NCBI GenBank assembly: GCA_964420405.1
Contig: CAYQTL010000051.1
Location: 1 to 34,068 of the forward strand
DNA length: 34,068 nt
Origin: CAYQTL01 sp964420405
GTDB taxonomy: Bacteria; Acidobacteriota; Thermoanaerobaculia; Thermoanaerobaculales; Sulfomarinibacteraceae
Reading direction: 5' to 3'
The notes beneath the pieces were generated by a model that saw only the letters and a list, made by a program, of their open reading frames with translations, did no database searches and had not been told where the DNA came from. Position numbers and translations under genes: made by a program. Shown here one piece after another: positions 7,214-14,673 of this stretch (positions within the stretch are counted from its first letter, which is position 1; the number at the start of each line of letters is the position of its first letter).

Positions 7214-8056
7214 GTGATCACCCGTCGCCGATTCCTCGGCACCAGCTCGCTCGGCGCCGTCTCCCTGACCGTACGGAGACGGGCCGCCCACGCACCGCTG
7301 CCCGACCTGAAACGGACCGACCTGTTGCTGCCGCACCTACCGGCGGAGCTCGACGGACTCGTCGTCGCCCAGGTCTCGGATGTCCACGCCGGACCGTACA
7401 TGCCCGCGCGCAGGATGCGGCGGATCCGCGACCTCGTGGCCGCCCTGCCGGCCGACCTGATCGTCTTCACCGGCGACCAGCTCGACCGGCGACCGTCCGA
7501 CGCCGGCGCGTTCGTCGACGGATTCCGCGGCCTCGGTGCGCCCCTCGGGGTGTACGGCATCCTCGGCAACCACGATCTGATGGTCGGCCGCGACCTCGCG
7601 GTCGGCGCTCTCGAGATGGCCGGCATCACCCCCCTCGTCAACCGCTCGGTGGTCCTCGAGCATCGCGGGGCCCGGTTCGCACTGGTGGGCGTCGACGACC
7701 TCCAGGCGAGCGGTTCAGGTCCGGACTTCACGCTGCTCGGTCGCCACCGCGACGTGTTCCGGATCTGCCTCTGCCACCAGCCACAGGGCTGGCCGGCGGC
7801 CGAGCTCGCCGGCGCGCAGCTGACCCTCTCGGGCCATACCCACGGCGGACAGATCGCGCTCACCCGCCGGCACCTCAACGTCGCCCGACTCGGCACCAGG
7901 TTCATCGCCGGGCCGTACCGCCGGGAGGACGCGTACCTCTACGTGTCGCGCGGCATCGGCGTCGGCGCGGTTCCGCTGCGGCTCGGCGCCCCCCCCGAGA
8001 TCGACCTGCTCGTGCTGCGGTCCGAGACCTCCGCCGCCGGCGCCCGCGCGGCGTAG
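7214..8056 (+). CDS. Tat-type metallophosphoesterase
   Basis: Calcineurin-like phosphoesterase of the YkuE kind, 280 aa, probably exported. The N-terminus has a twin-arginine motif, TRRRFLG, then a short hydrophobic stretch and RAAHA, consistent with Tat export. All metal-binding blocks are present: SDVHAG (about 56), GDQLDRR (about 92), GNHD (about 119), a His in CHQPQGWP and GHTHGGQ (about 206). The GTG start has GGAGGA upstream. The natural substrate is unknown; relatives act on phosphodiesters or UDP-diacylglucosamine-like lipids. It is monocistronic. Confidence 0.88.
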   Translation: MITRRRFLGTSSLGAVSLTVRRRAAHAPLPDLKRTDLLLPHLPAELDGLVVAQVSDVHAGPYMPARRMRRIRDLVAALPADLIVFTGDQLDRRPSDAGAFVDGFRGLGAPLGVYGILGNHDLMVGRDLAVGALEMAGITPLVNRSVVLEHRGARFALVGVDDLQASGSGPDFTLLGRHRDVFRICLCHQPQGWPAAELAGAQLTLSGHTHGGQIALTRRHLNVARLGTRFIAGPYRREDAYLYVSRGIGVGAVPLRLGAPPEIDLLVLRSETSAAGARAA

Positions 8057-8348
8057 CTCCCGATCCCGAAGCCGATCCCGACGAGAGCATCGGTTCGTCG
8101 TGCCGGCAGTGTTCGCCTCGTGGATGGCGACCACCCGCCACCGCGAGCCTGAACGTCGCACCGACAGGGAAGCGCCGTCCCGGGAGACGCGGTCGTGGGA
8201 GTCGCCGAACGGACCAGAGGGAGCCACGGCGGTTGCAGAGGGCGGGAGACGTCGACCGCCCATCCGGACGTCCGGGGGCGACGCCGCGTCCGGCAGCCGC
8301 ACGCATCGGGAACGGGATCGGGGATGACCGGGCAACCCGTACTCCTGG
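8057..8348. other. intergenic region with CGGGATCGG repeats
   Basis: The 304-nt gap between the phosphoesterase and the GT-C-like gene shows no convincing gene; the open frames lack a recognisable domain and lie on both strands. It contains two CCGATCCCG copies at 8060-8080 and one CGGGATCGG at 8313-8321, and ends in the promoter of the next gene. Confidence 0.6.
8060..8080 (-). repeat. CGGGATCGG repeat, two copies
   Basis: CCGATCCCG occurs at 8060-8068 and 8072-8080, spaced 12 nt apart, just past the phosphoesterase stop. The opposite orientation of the same 9-mer occurs at 8313-8321. Confidence 0.6.
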
Positions 8349-8354
8349 TACTGT
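8349..8354 (+). promoter_or_regulatory. -10 element of leaderless GT-C-like gene
   Basis: TACTGT is followed by 6 nt (GTCCCC) and the GTG at 8361. A weak -35 (ATGACC, 8324-8329) is 19 bp upstream. There is no Shine-Dalgarno. Confidence 0.5.
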
Positions 8355-8360
8355 GTCCCC

Positions 8361-9878
8361 GTGCACGGCGAGACCGAGATCCTGGTCAAGGGCGGCCTGA
8401 CGCTGCTCGCCCTCGGGGCGGTGGCGTGGCGCCACCTGCGGCCGGGGAGGCTTCCCCCCGAACGCGCCGGCGGCCTGCTGTGGACGATCGCGTTGGTGTC
8501 GGTGCTGGCGTGGACCAACTTCGGTCAGCTCCACGGCCGGGCCGCGGTCCACCACTGGGAGCAGTTCCACTACTTCCTGGGCTCCAAGTACTTCCCCGAG
8601 CTCGGCTACGACGGGATCTATGTGGCGTCGCTGGCGGCCGAGCGCGAGCTGGCGCCCGGCCGGAGAGTCCAGCGCTCTGTCCGCGACCTGCGTACCAACG
8701 AGGTGGTGCCGACCTCCGTGGTGGCGCCCCACGCGCGGCAGGTCCGCGAGCGCTTCGGCGACGACCGGTGGTCGGAGTTTCGGGCCGACGTGGGTTACTT
8801 CCTCGAGCGCAACCGGTATGAGTACCTCACCCGGATCCGCCACGACCACGGTTACAACCCGACGCCCACCTGGACCTTCGTGGCGCGCCTGCTCTCACGC
8901 TGGCCGGCGGCCTCCGACGCCAGCCTGGCGGCGCTCGCATGGGTCGACGCGATCCTGCTGGGTGCCATGTTCGTGGCGGTGTTCCGGACCTTCGGCTCGC
9001 GGGTCGGCTGCCTTTCGCTGATCGTGTTCGGCCTCGGCTACCCGTGGCGGTTCGACTGGGTGGGCGGCGCGTTCCTGCGGCACGACTGGATCGCGGCGGT
9101 GGGTCTCGCCGTCTGTGCGATCAGGACCGGCCGAGACGCCTCCGCCGGTGGCCTGCTCGCGTACGCGACCATGGTGCGGGTGTTCCCAGGGGGCTTCCTG
9201 GTCGGACCCGTGGTGCTCGCCGTGCGTGCCCTGCGTCGTCGGGAACCGCTCGCGTGGGCGGGGCGCCTCGCCGCCGGGTTCCTGGTCGGGATCGTCCTCT
9301 GCCTCGCCGCTGGCGCCCTCGCGGGCCGCGGCGCCGCGTCGTGGAGCGATTTCGCCGCCAACCTCTCCAAGCACCACGGCACCTGGCTGACCAACAACGT
9401 CGGGCTGCGCAACGTCCTGCTGTACGACCTCGACACCATGCGACGGGTGGACGTGGACTGGAGCCTGTCCGAGCCCTGGCTGCGGTGGCAGGCCAAGATG
9501 GACCGCCTCGCCCGCCACCGCGCGCCGCTGCTGGCCACCGCGAGCGGCCTGCTCCTGGCGGTGGTGGGCCTCGCCGCGTGGCGACAGACGCGTCATCAGG
9601 CGGCTGTGCTCGGGATCGCGGTCGCCTTCGCCGCGGTCGTGCTCACGTGCTACTACTGGGTGATGCTGCTGCTGCTGCCCACGGGTCGCGGCCGTTGGGT
9701 CCCCACCGCTGGCTGGCTCGGGATCAACGCCGGGCTGTTCGGGCTGCACCTGGTGACGCCGTCGTTCGAGATGATCTACGGGGTGATGTCGTGGGCGCTC
9801 GCAGCGTTCCTGCTCGCCTGGATGGGCCCCGACGCCTGGCGCACCGCTCGCGAGCTGCTGCGCCACGACGCGACCTGA
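8361..9878 (+). CDS. multi-pass membrane protein, GT-C glycosyltransferase-like
   Basis: The 505-aa protein has a first span (WTIALVSVLAWTNFG), then a long soluble loop with HHWEQFHYFLGSKYFPELGY and TRIRHDHGYNPTPTW, then about eight more hydrophobic segments to the C-terminus. The loop with E/H/Y residues after the first span and the overall plan recall polyprenyl-phosphate-dependent GT-C (GT39/GT87-like) enzymes, which build glycans on the outer face of the inner membrane. I see no decisive catalytic motif, so the family is tentative. The GTG is supported by the promoter geometry (TACTGT-6 nt-GTG). It is flanked by repeat-bearing intergenic regions and has no operon partner. Confidence 0.7.
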   Translation: MHGETEILVKGGLTLLALGAVAWRHLRPGRLPPERAGGLLWTIALVSVLAWTNFGQLHGRAAVHHWEQFHYFLGSKYFPELGYDGIYVASLAAERELAPGRRVQRSVRDLRTNEVVPTSVVAPHARQVRERFGDDRWSEFRADVGYFLERNRYEYLTRIRHDHGYNPTPTWTFVARLLSRWPAASDASLAALAWVDAILLGAMFVAVFRTFGSRVGCLSLIVFGLGYPWRFDWVGGAFLRHDWIAAVGLAVCAIRTGRDASAGGLLAYATMVRVFPGGFLVGPVVLAVRALRRREPLAWAGRLAAGFLVGIVLCLAAGALAGRGAASWSDFAANLSKHHGTWLTNNVGLRNVLLYDLDTMRRVDVDWSLSEPWLRWQAKMDRLARHRAPLLATASGLLLAVVGLAAWRQTRHQAAVLGIAVAFAAVVLTCYYWVMLLLLPTGRGRWVPTAGWLGINAGLFGLHLVTPSFEMIYGVMSWALAAFLLAWMGPDAWRTARELLRHDAT

Positions 9879-9988
9879 TCGAAGGACCGCCTCCTCCGAG
9901 CCTCCTCCCGGCGAGAGCCCATCCATCCCCGGCCGGCAGCTGCCACTCCACCTGATCCGGTGCTCCGCCGACAGGAGTCCGCGGACGG

Positions 9989-10009
9989 CGGGATCGGGGT
10001 CGGGATCGG
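9989..10009 (+). repeat. CGGGATCGG repeat, two copies
   Basis: CGGGATCGG at 9989-9997 and 10001-10009, again with 12-nt spacing, in the convergent gap between the GT-C-like gene and fmdB. Confidence 0.6.
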
Positions 10010-10023
10010 AGCAGACCGCCCCG

Positions 10024-10506
10024 TCACATCGGGTAGAGACCGTCGTCGCGGGTCGGTGCGCCGCCGAAGCCGCCGCCGTCCCCGTCGCCGGCCTCGTCCT
10101 CGATGGCGTCGCCGAGGTCCTCCTCGATCCGCTCCGGGTCCTCCCCCGCCTCGAGCCGCCGGATCATCTCCTCCATCGCCGGTGTGACCGGCTCGCCGGC
10201 GAGCTCCGTCATCCGTCGCACCGCCGCCGCCATCTGGCGGGGATCGTTCTCGTCCATGTCCTCGAGCTCGGACGCGAGGCGCATCATCTCCCTCTCGAGG
10301 CGCGGGTCGTCAGCCTCGTCACGGTCGTCGCCGGCGCTCTGGGGCGCCGCCTTCGACGCGGCGGCGACCCCGAACCGGGACGGTGTCCGCCGCAGGTCGT
10401 CCGCACCACACTTCGGACACGACGGCACCCGCGCGGTGTCGACCCGGTACGAGTGGAAGCTGTAGATCCGGTTGCAGTGGGGGCAGAGGAACTCGTAGAT
10501 CGGCAT
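10024..10506 (-). CDS. FmdB-family zinc-ribbon regulatory protein
   Basis: The 160-aa protein begins with the classic FmdB zinc ribbon: MPIYEFLCPHCN (CxxC) and VPSCPKCG (CxxC), about residues 1-45. A long acidic, helical C-terminal extension follows, with EEMIRRLEAGEDPERIEED near 110-130 and a Gly/Asp-rich tail. FmdB proteins are often only 70-110 aa. Their function is poorly known (putative regulators). ATG 10506 is chosen because MPIYEF is the family N-terminus; it has GGAG upstream and lies 1 nt after the hflX stop, so it is co-translated with hflX as last gene of the minus operon. Confidence 0.88.
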   Translation of the reverse strand: MPIYEFLCPHCNRIYSFHSYRVDTARVPSCPKCGADDLRRTPSRFGVAAASKAAPQSAGDDRDEADDPRLEREMMRLASELEDMDENDPRQMAAAVRRMTELAGEPVTPAMEEMIRRLEAGEDPERIEEDLGDAIEDEAGDGDGGGFGGAPTRDDGLYPM

Positions 10507-10507
10507 G

Positions 10508-11809
10508 TCATTCTCCGTCGGTCGCGACGGGCTCCCAGCGCGGAACCCGGTACCGGTCGAGGCCCGCGGCACGCAGCCGCGAGGCATCGGCCCGGGTCGC
10601 GAGGTCGACCGTCTCTCGTCGGAACCGGCGGGCGAGCTGATGGGGCAGGTTGACCGCCCGTTGGACGTGCTCGGCCCGCTCCAAGGGAACCTGCAGGATC
10701 GCCACGTCGGGCGCCGACAGGAGCCGCTCCCGGAGCTGCCGCCGCAGCTCCTCGACGCCCGCTCCGGTGGCTGCAGACACCGGGACCGTCGGGCGGTCGG
10801 GCGGTCCCGTCGGAACGCCGCCGACCAGATCGAGCTTGTTGAGCACCACCATCGTCCGCTCGCGGTCGACCCCGAGCCCGTCCAGCACCTCCTCGCCGAC
10901 CAGCAGGTGCTCGGGCCACGACGGATGGGCGGCGTCGACGACGTGCAGCAGCACGTCGGCCTCGGTCGCCTCCTCGAGGGTCGAGCGGAACGGCGCCACG
11001 AGGTCGTGGGGGAGCTTCCGGATGAAGCCGACCGTGTCCGTCAGGACGGCGGTCACGCCGTCGCCGAGCCCGACCCGCCGGGCGCGGGGATCCAGCGTCG
11101 CGAACAGCCGGTCCTCCACCAGCACGTCGGCCTGGGTCAGGCGGCGGAACAGGGACGACTTGCCGGCATTGGTGTAGCCGACGAGGGCGATGGTGGCTGC
11201 CGCGTCGCGCCGCTCCCGGCGCAGGCGCCGGCCGCGCTCGATGTGCTCGAGCTTCTGCCGGAGGGTGGCGATCCGCTTGGAGATCAGCCGGCGGTCGATC
11301 TCGAGCTGGGTCTCGCCGACGCCCCTGGTGCCGATCCCCCCGGCCTGCCGCGACAGGTGGCTCCAGCGCCGCGTCAGCCGCGGCAGGAGGTAGCTCAGCT
11401 GGGCCAGCTCGACCTGGGTCTGGGCCTCCCGCGTCCGCGCCCGGAGGGCGAAGATGTCGAGGATCACCCCGGCGCGGTCGAGCACCTTGACGGTGTCCGG
11501 CATCTCCCGCTCGAGGTTGCGCACCTGCGAGCCGGTGAGGTCCTCGTCGAACACCACCGACGCGGCCTCCAGCTCCCGGGCCCGCTCGGCGACCGAGGCG
11601 GCGAAGCCCGAGCCGACCACCGTCGCCGGATCGCGGCCGTCGCGCTCCTGCACCATTCTCTCGACCACCTGGCCACCGGCGGTCTCGACCAGGCGGGACA
11701 GCTCGTCGAGGTGCTCGTCGACAATCCGGCGCGGCAGGCTCCGGGTCGCCAGACCCACCAGGACCGTCCGCTCGGCGCTCGCAGGGCTCGTGGCGGGCGT
11801 CGGGCTCAC
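10508..11809 (-). CDS. hflX: GTPase HflX
   Basis: Ribosome-associated GTPase that splits stalled 70S ribosomes, 433 aa as usual. The N-terminal HflX domain (about 12-190) includes SRQAGGIGTRGVGETQLE (conserved GxGETQLE), then a coiled-coil helix rich in Arg/Glu. The G domain shows G1 GYTNAGKSSLF, G3 DTVGF with FIRKLPH, G4 NKLD and G5 SAATGAG. The GTG at 11809 is one base past the stop of the upstream gene (TAG-C-GTG), so translation is coupled. Partners in the operon are a zinc protein, an aminotransferase-like pseudoenzyme and fmdB. Confidence 0.96.
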   Translation of the reverse strand: MSPTPATSPASAERTVLVGLATRSLPRRIVDEHLDELSRLVETAGGQVVERMVQERDGRDPATVVGSGFAASVAERARELEAASVVFDEDLTGSQVRNLEREMPDTVKVLDRAGVILDIFALRARTREAQTQVELAQLSYLLPRLTRRWSHLSRQAGGIGTRGVGETQLEIDRRLISKRIATLRQKLEHIERGRRLRRERRDAAATIALVGYTNAGKSSLFRRLTQADVLVEDRLFATLDPRARRVGLGDGVTAVLTDTVGFIRKLPHDLVAPFRSTLEEATEADVLLHVVDAAHPSWPEHLLVGEEVLDGLGVDRERTMVVLNKLDLVGGVPTGPPDRPTVPVSAATGAGVEELRRQLRERLLSAPDVAILQVPLERAEHVQRAVNLPHQLARRFRRETVDLATRADASRLRAAGLDRYRVPRWEPVATDGE

Positions 11810-11810
11810 G

Positions 11811-13001
11811 CTACGGCAGGTCCTCGTGGTGCAGCTTGAGCAGCACCCGCTCGAACGCCTCGAGGGTCTCGTCCACGTCCTTGGCGCCGTGCGCGTTGGA
11901 CAGGAACGCTGGGGCACAGGGCTCCTGGGGCAGCAGCACCCGCTCGTCGACCAGCGCCCGCACCACCCGCCGGTAGGCGTCGTGGTCCGAGCCGCGGGCC
12001 GTGGCAACGTCCGCCACCTCGCCGCGGCCGACGTACAGCGCGAAGACCGAGCCGACGCGGTTGACCGTCATCGGCCTGGAGAACCGGGTGGCGAGAGCGA
12101 GAATGCCCTCGACGAGCTGGTCGGTCCGGCTCTCGAGCCGCTCGTAGACGCTGTCGTTCTTGAGGATCGAGAGCACCGCGTCGGCCGCGGCCAGGGACAC
12201 CGGATGCGGGGTCGGCATCCGCTCCTCGTGGCACGGCGCGATGCCGTCGAGATCGCCGCGGAAGGCGACCACTCCGATCGGGAAGCCGCCGCCGAGAGCC
12301 CCGCCGTAGACCGCCGCGTCCGGCTCGACGCCGGTCCACGCCACCGCCCCGCCGCGGTCGACGCGGAACCCCGACACGCGCTCGTCGAACACCAGCAGGA
12401 CGTCGTTGCGCCGGCACGCGGCCGCGACCGCGGCGAGCGCACCCTCTGGCGGCGGCACCACCCCGACCCGCGACATCAGCGGGTCGACCACCAGCGCCGC
12501 GATCTTGGACGCGCCGGCGGTCAGCACGGCCTCGATCCGGTCCACGTCCCATCCCGGAACCTCGCGCACCACCTCGTCCCGGCCGCCGGCGCTCAGCCGC
12601 GGACCGCCGTCGAGGGTCAGCAGCTGCCGCCGGCCGGTCCGGACCGCCGCCCAGCCGAGCACGTGTCCGAGGGCCTCGTCGTGGTTGCGGCAGAACCACC
12701 AGCCGCCGACCCACGGCAACACGTTGCCGAGGGAACCGGCGAGCTCGACCTCCTGGGGAACGTGGAACCCCTCGGGAATGCCGTTGAGCAGCACCTTCTT
12801 GACAGCGTCCAGAACGAACTGGTTGGCGAAGCCCACGATCGCCGAGCCACCGCCGCCGACGTAGTCCAGGTAGCCGATGTTGTCGACGTCGTAGACGCGC
12901 GAGCCCTGGGCCTTCTGGGCGACCAGGAAACGGTCCGCCCGGGCCTGCAGCACGGGGAGCGCACCCGCCCGCTCCAGCAGCTCGTCGAGTCGTCGACCCA
13001 T
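11811..13001 (-). CDS. class-III aminotransferase-like protein (GSAM-like), PLP lysine missing
   Basis: The 396-aa product aligns along its length with glutamate-1-semialdehyde aminomutase (HemL) and relatives: RVYDVDNIGYLDYVGGGG (about 35-52), LLVFDERVSGFRVD (about 202-215), and YGGALGGGFPIG (232-243). In true enzymes the last block reads LGKIIGGGLPVG, and its Lys binds PLP; here that position is Gly234. The NSGTEA phosphate motif is CRNHDEA (104-110), and the YHGH motif is absent (LDGGPR). The Asp that would hold the pyridine nitrogen (D206) remains. It is probably a non-PLP pseudoenzyme. ATG 13001 is preferred to the frame-open 13061: the stop of the zinc gene (TGAGGA) doubles as its ribosome site. 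It is followed at once by hflX. Confidence 0.88.
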   Translation of the reverse strand: MGRRLDELLERAGALPVLQARADRFLVAQKAQGSRVYDVDNIGYLDYVGGGGSAIVGFANQFVLDAVKKVLLNGIPEGFHVPQEVELAGSLGNVLPWVGGWWFCRNHDEALGHVLGWAAVRTGRRQLLTLDGGPRLSAGGRDEVVREVPGWDVDRIEAVLTAGASKIAALVVDPLMSRVGVVPPPEGALAAVAAACRRNDVLLVFDERVSGFRVDRGGAVAWTGVEPDAAVYGGALGGGFPIGVVAFRGDLDGIAPCHEERMPTPHPVSLAAADAVLSILKNDSVYERLESRTDQLVEGILALATRFSRPMTVNRVGSVFALYVGRGEVADVATARGSDHDAYRRVVRALVDERVLLPQEPCAPAFLSNAHGAKDVDETLEAFERVLLKLHHEDLP

Positions 13002-13006
13002 GGTCC

Positions 13007-13219
13007 TCAGGATTCTCCGCCGTCGTCGTCCCCGTCGCCGTGGAAGAAGTAGTCGCGGCACACCGACGAGCAGAACGACCGACCGTACCCCGGTACGGCA
13101 CAGCGACGGCAGAAGAGACTACGACAGATCATGCAGGTCTGCAATACGCCCACGGGCACCCGGGTGGCGCAGGCCGGGCACTGCTCGTGCGCGGCCTTCT
13201 CCTGAGGGAGGTCCACCAT
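13007..13219 (-). CDS. small zinc-binding protein, eight cysteines
   Basis: I do not recognise a named family. The 70-aa protein has C14/C17 (QCPACAT), C29/C32 (TCMICRS), C37/C40 (FCRRCA) and C50/C54 (FCSSVCRDYFF), enough for two zinc sites in a treble-clef or FYVE-like cross-brace, then an acidic tail. ATG 13219 is chosen because TATACT ends 6 nt upstream with no Shine-Dalgarno, so the operon mRNA should start at this ATG. It heads the operon with the aminotransferase-like gene, hflX and fmdB; its stop lies 5 nt before the next ATG. Confidence 0.82.
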   Translation of the reverse strand: MVDLPQEKAAHEQCPACATRVPVGVLQTCMICRSLFCRRCAVPGYGRSFCSSVCRDYFFHGDGDDDGGES

Positions 13220-13225
13220 GAACAG

Positions 13226-13231
13226 AGTATA
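13226..13231 (-). promoter_or_regulatory. -10 element of the zinc protein-hflX operon, leaderless
   Basis: TATACT on the minus strand, 6 nt (CTGTTC), then ATG at 13219. No -35 match. It lies back to back with the tRNA promoter. Confidence 0.6.
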
Positions 13232-13238
13232 CCCCCGG

Positions 13239-13268
13239 TTGACTCCAGTGGCCCCGGGCGTGTACATT
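13239..13268 (+). promoter_or_regulatory. promoter of tRNA(CAU)-tilS
   Basis: TTGACT (13239-13244), 18-bp spacer and TACATT (13263-13268) place the start near 13275, just ahead of the tRNA. It diverges from the zinc-protein promoter within about 50 bp. Confidence 0.65.
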
Positions 13269-13278
13269 TCGGCGCCCT

Positions 13279-13353
13279 GGCGGTGTAGCTCAGGGGTAGA
13301 GCAGGGGTCTCATAAGCCCTGTGTCGGTGGTTCAAGTCCACCCACCGCCACCA
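13279..13353 (+). tRNA. tRNA with CAU anticodon (Met, or Ile2)
   Basis: A full 75-nt cloverleaf: acceptor GGCGGTG/CACCGCC, D-stem GCTC/GAGC, anticodon stem GGGGT/GCCCT with loop CTCATAA, T-stem GGTGG/CCACC with loop TTCAAGT, discriminator A and encoded CCA. The CAU anticodon fits elongator Met or the minor Ile tRNA whose C34 is changed to lysidine by TilS. The GGCGGTGTAGCTCAG start resembles known elongator Met tRNAs, and it lacks initiator features. The tilS gene starts 6 nt after the CCA, which keeps Ile2 open. Confidence 0.95.
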
Positions 13354-13359
13354 TCCCCG

Positions 13360-14673
13360 ATGATCCTCTCAGAGTTCTCCCGGCACATTCGGCAGAGACA
13401 TCCCGACATCCTCGGCCGGCGGGTCCTGGTGGCCCTGTCCGGCGGCGCCGACTCTGTCGCCCTCCTCCATCTTCTCCACGAGTCGGAGCTGGACGTGGCG
13501 ACCGTGGCCGCCCACGTCCACCACAGGCTGAGGGGTGCCGAGGCCGATCGCGACGCCTCGTTCTCGGCGGAGACGTGCGCCCGGCTCGGGGTCCCGTTCG
13601 AGCTGCTCGAGCTGGCGCCCGCGGTCGCGCACCGAGAGGGACGGGAGGCCGACTGGCGCCGCCGCCGCTACGCGGCACTGCACCGCGCCGCCGTCCGGCT
13701 CGGCGCGGTCGCCGTGGTCACCGGCCATCACCGCGACGACGTCGCCGAGGGCGTCCTGATGCAGCTGCTGCGGGGGGCCGGGCCCCGTGCTCTGGCCGGC
13801 ATCCACGCCGCCACCGACGACGGCCTGGTGCGACCGCTGCTGCCGTGGACGCGGGCCGAGATCCGGGGGTGGCTGACGGAGCGAGGCATCCCCTGGCGGG
13901 AGGACGCGTCCAACCGCAGCCCCGCCCACCTGCGAAACCTCGTCCGGCACCGCGTCCTGCCCGATCTCGCGCGACACGTCCCGCGGGTCGCGGAGCACCT
14001 CGCGCGGACCGCAGAGGCGCTCGCCCGGGACGAGCGGTTCCTGACCGCGGAGCTGGCGCTGCGCGCACGCTGGATCGACCCCTGGCATCCCGACGGCGGC
14101 GTGCCGGCGGCAGAGATCGCGGCACTGCCCGCCGCCCTGCGGGTGCGCTGGCTGCACGCCCAGGTGGCGCGGCTCGGCCTCGGCAGGGCGACCCGGCGGC
14201 AAGGCGAGATCCTCGACCGGCTGCTCGCCGGCGACGGCCCACGGGCGGTGACCCTGCCCGGCCGCTGGCGACTCCGGCTGGCGTCGGGGAGGCTGTGGGC
14301 GGAGCCTCCGACGCCGCCGGAGCCGACCGTCGCCGCACTTCTCCCCGGCACCGAGGTGGCCCTCGGCGTGCCGGGCTGGCGGATTCGCGTCGGCGATCCG
14401 AGCCCCGCGCCGTCGGCCTCCGACGGCTGGACCTGGCGTCCGCCCGCGACCGCCAGGCTGTCGGTGCGCTCGGTGCGGCCCGGGGAGTTGCTGCCCGGCC
14501 CGGCGCGACCGGTGCGCGCGGCCGCGCTGCTCGCGCGAGCGCTCCCCCGCCACCTGCGACAGGCATGGCCGGTCGTGGTCGCGGATGATACAATCGACTG
14601 GATTCCCGGAGTTTGGAGGAATCCCGAGCAGCCGGGGGACGGGCCGATGGAGGTGGAGGTGGGACGACGATGA
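13360..14673 (+). CDS. tilS: tRNA(Ile)-lysidine synthetase
   Basis: TilS uses ATP and lysine to convert C34 of tRNA-Ile2(CAU) to lysidine, so that it reads AUA. The 437-aa protein has the N-type ATP-pyrophosphatase PP-loop LSGGADSVAL near residues 26-35, VTGHHRDDVAEGVLMQLLRG (about 121-140) and LRNLVRHRVLPDL (about 189), then the TilS middle and C-terminal domains (VRPGELLP; DDTIDWIPGVWR near the end). ATG 13360 is 6 nt after the tRNA CCA, leaving no room for a ribosome site outside the tRNA. It overlaps the next gene by ATGA. The tilS-hpt-ftsH order is known from many Firmicutes and other phyla. Confidence 0.93.
   Translation: MILSEFSRHIRQRHPDILGRRVLVALSGGADSVALLHLLHESELDVATVAAHVHHRLRGAEADRDASFSAETCARLGVPFELLELAPAVAHREGREADWRRRRYAALHRAAVRLGAVAVVTGHHRDDVAEGVLMQLLRGAGPRALAGIHAATDDGLVRPLLPWTRAEIRGWLTERGIPWREDASNRSPAHLRNLVRHRVLPDLARHVPRVAEHLARTAEALARDERFLTAELALRARWIDPWHPDGGVPAAEIAALPAALRVRWLHAQVARLGLGRATRRQGEILDRLLAGDGPRAVTLPGRWRLRLASGRLWAEPPTPPEPTVAALLPGTEVALGVPGWRIRVGDPSPAPSASDGWTWRPPATARLSVRSVRPGELLPGPARPVRAAALLARALPRHLRQAWPVVVADDTIDWIPGVWRNPEQPGDGPMEVEVGRR

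Noticed and set aside
8100..8327. Small open frame in the gap before the GT-C-like gene
   Set aside because: No ribosome site, no domain, Arg-rich composition and overlap with repeat copies.
13001..13061. Upstream ATG at 13061 for the aminotransferase-like gene
   Set aside because: It would add 20 Arg-rich residues overlapping the zinc gene; ATG 13001 has a TGAGGA ribosome site and fits the family N-terminus better.
13279..13353. Initiator tRNA-fMet
   Set aside because: It lacks the three G-C pairs (GGG/CCC) next to the loop and the mismatched 1-72 pair of initiators; it is an elongator-type CAU tRNA.
14589..14594. TACAAT inside the end of tilS as a promoter for hpt-ftsH
   Set aside because: It lies in the codons for a conserved TilS stretch (DDTIDW) and has no -35; it could work, but the evidence is too thin to list.
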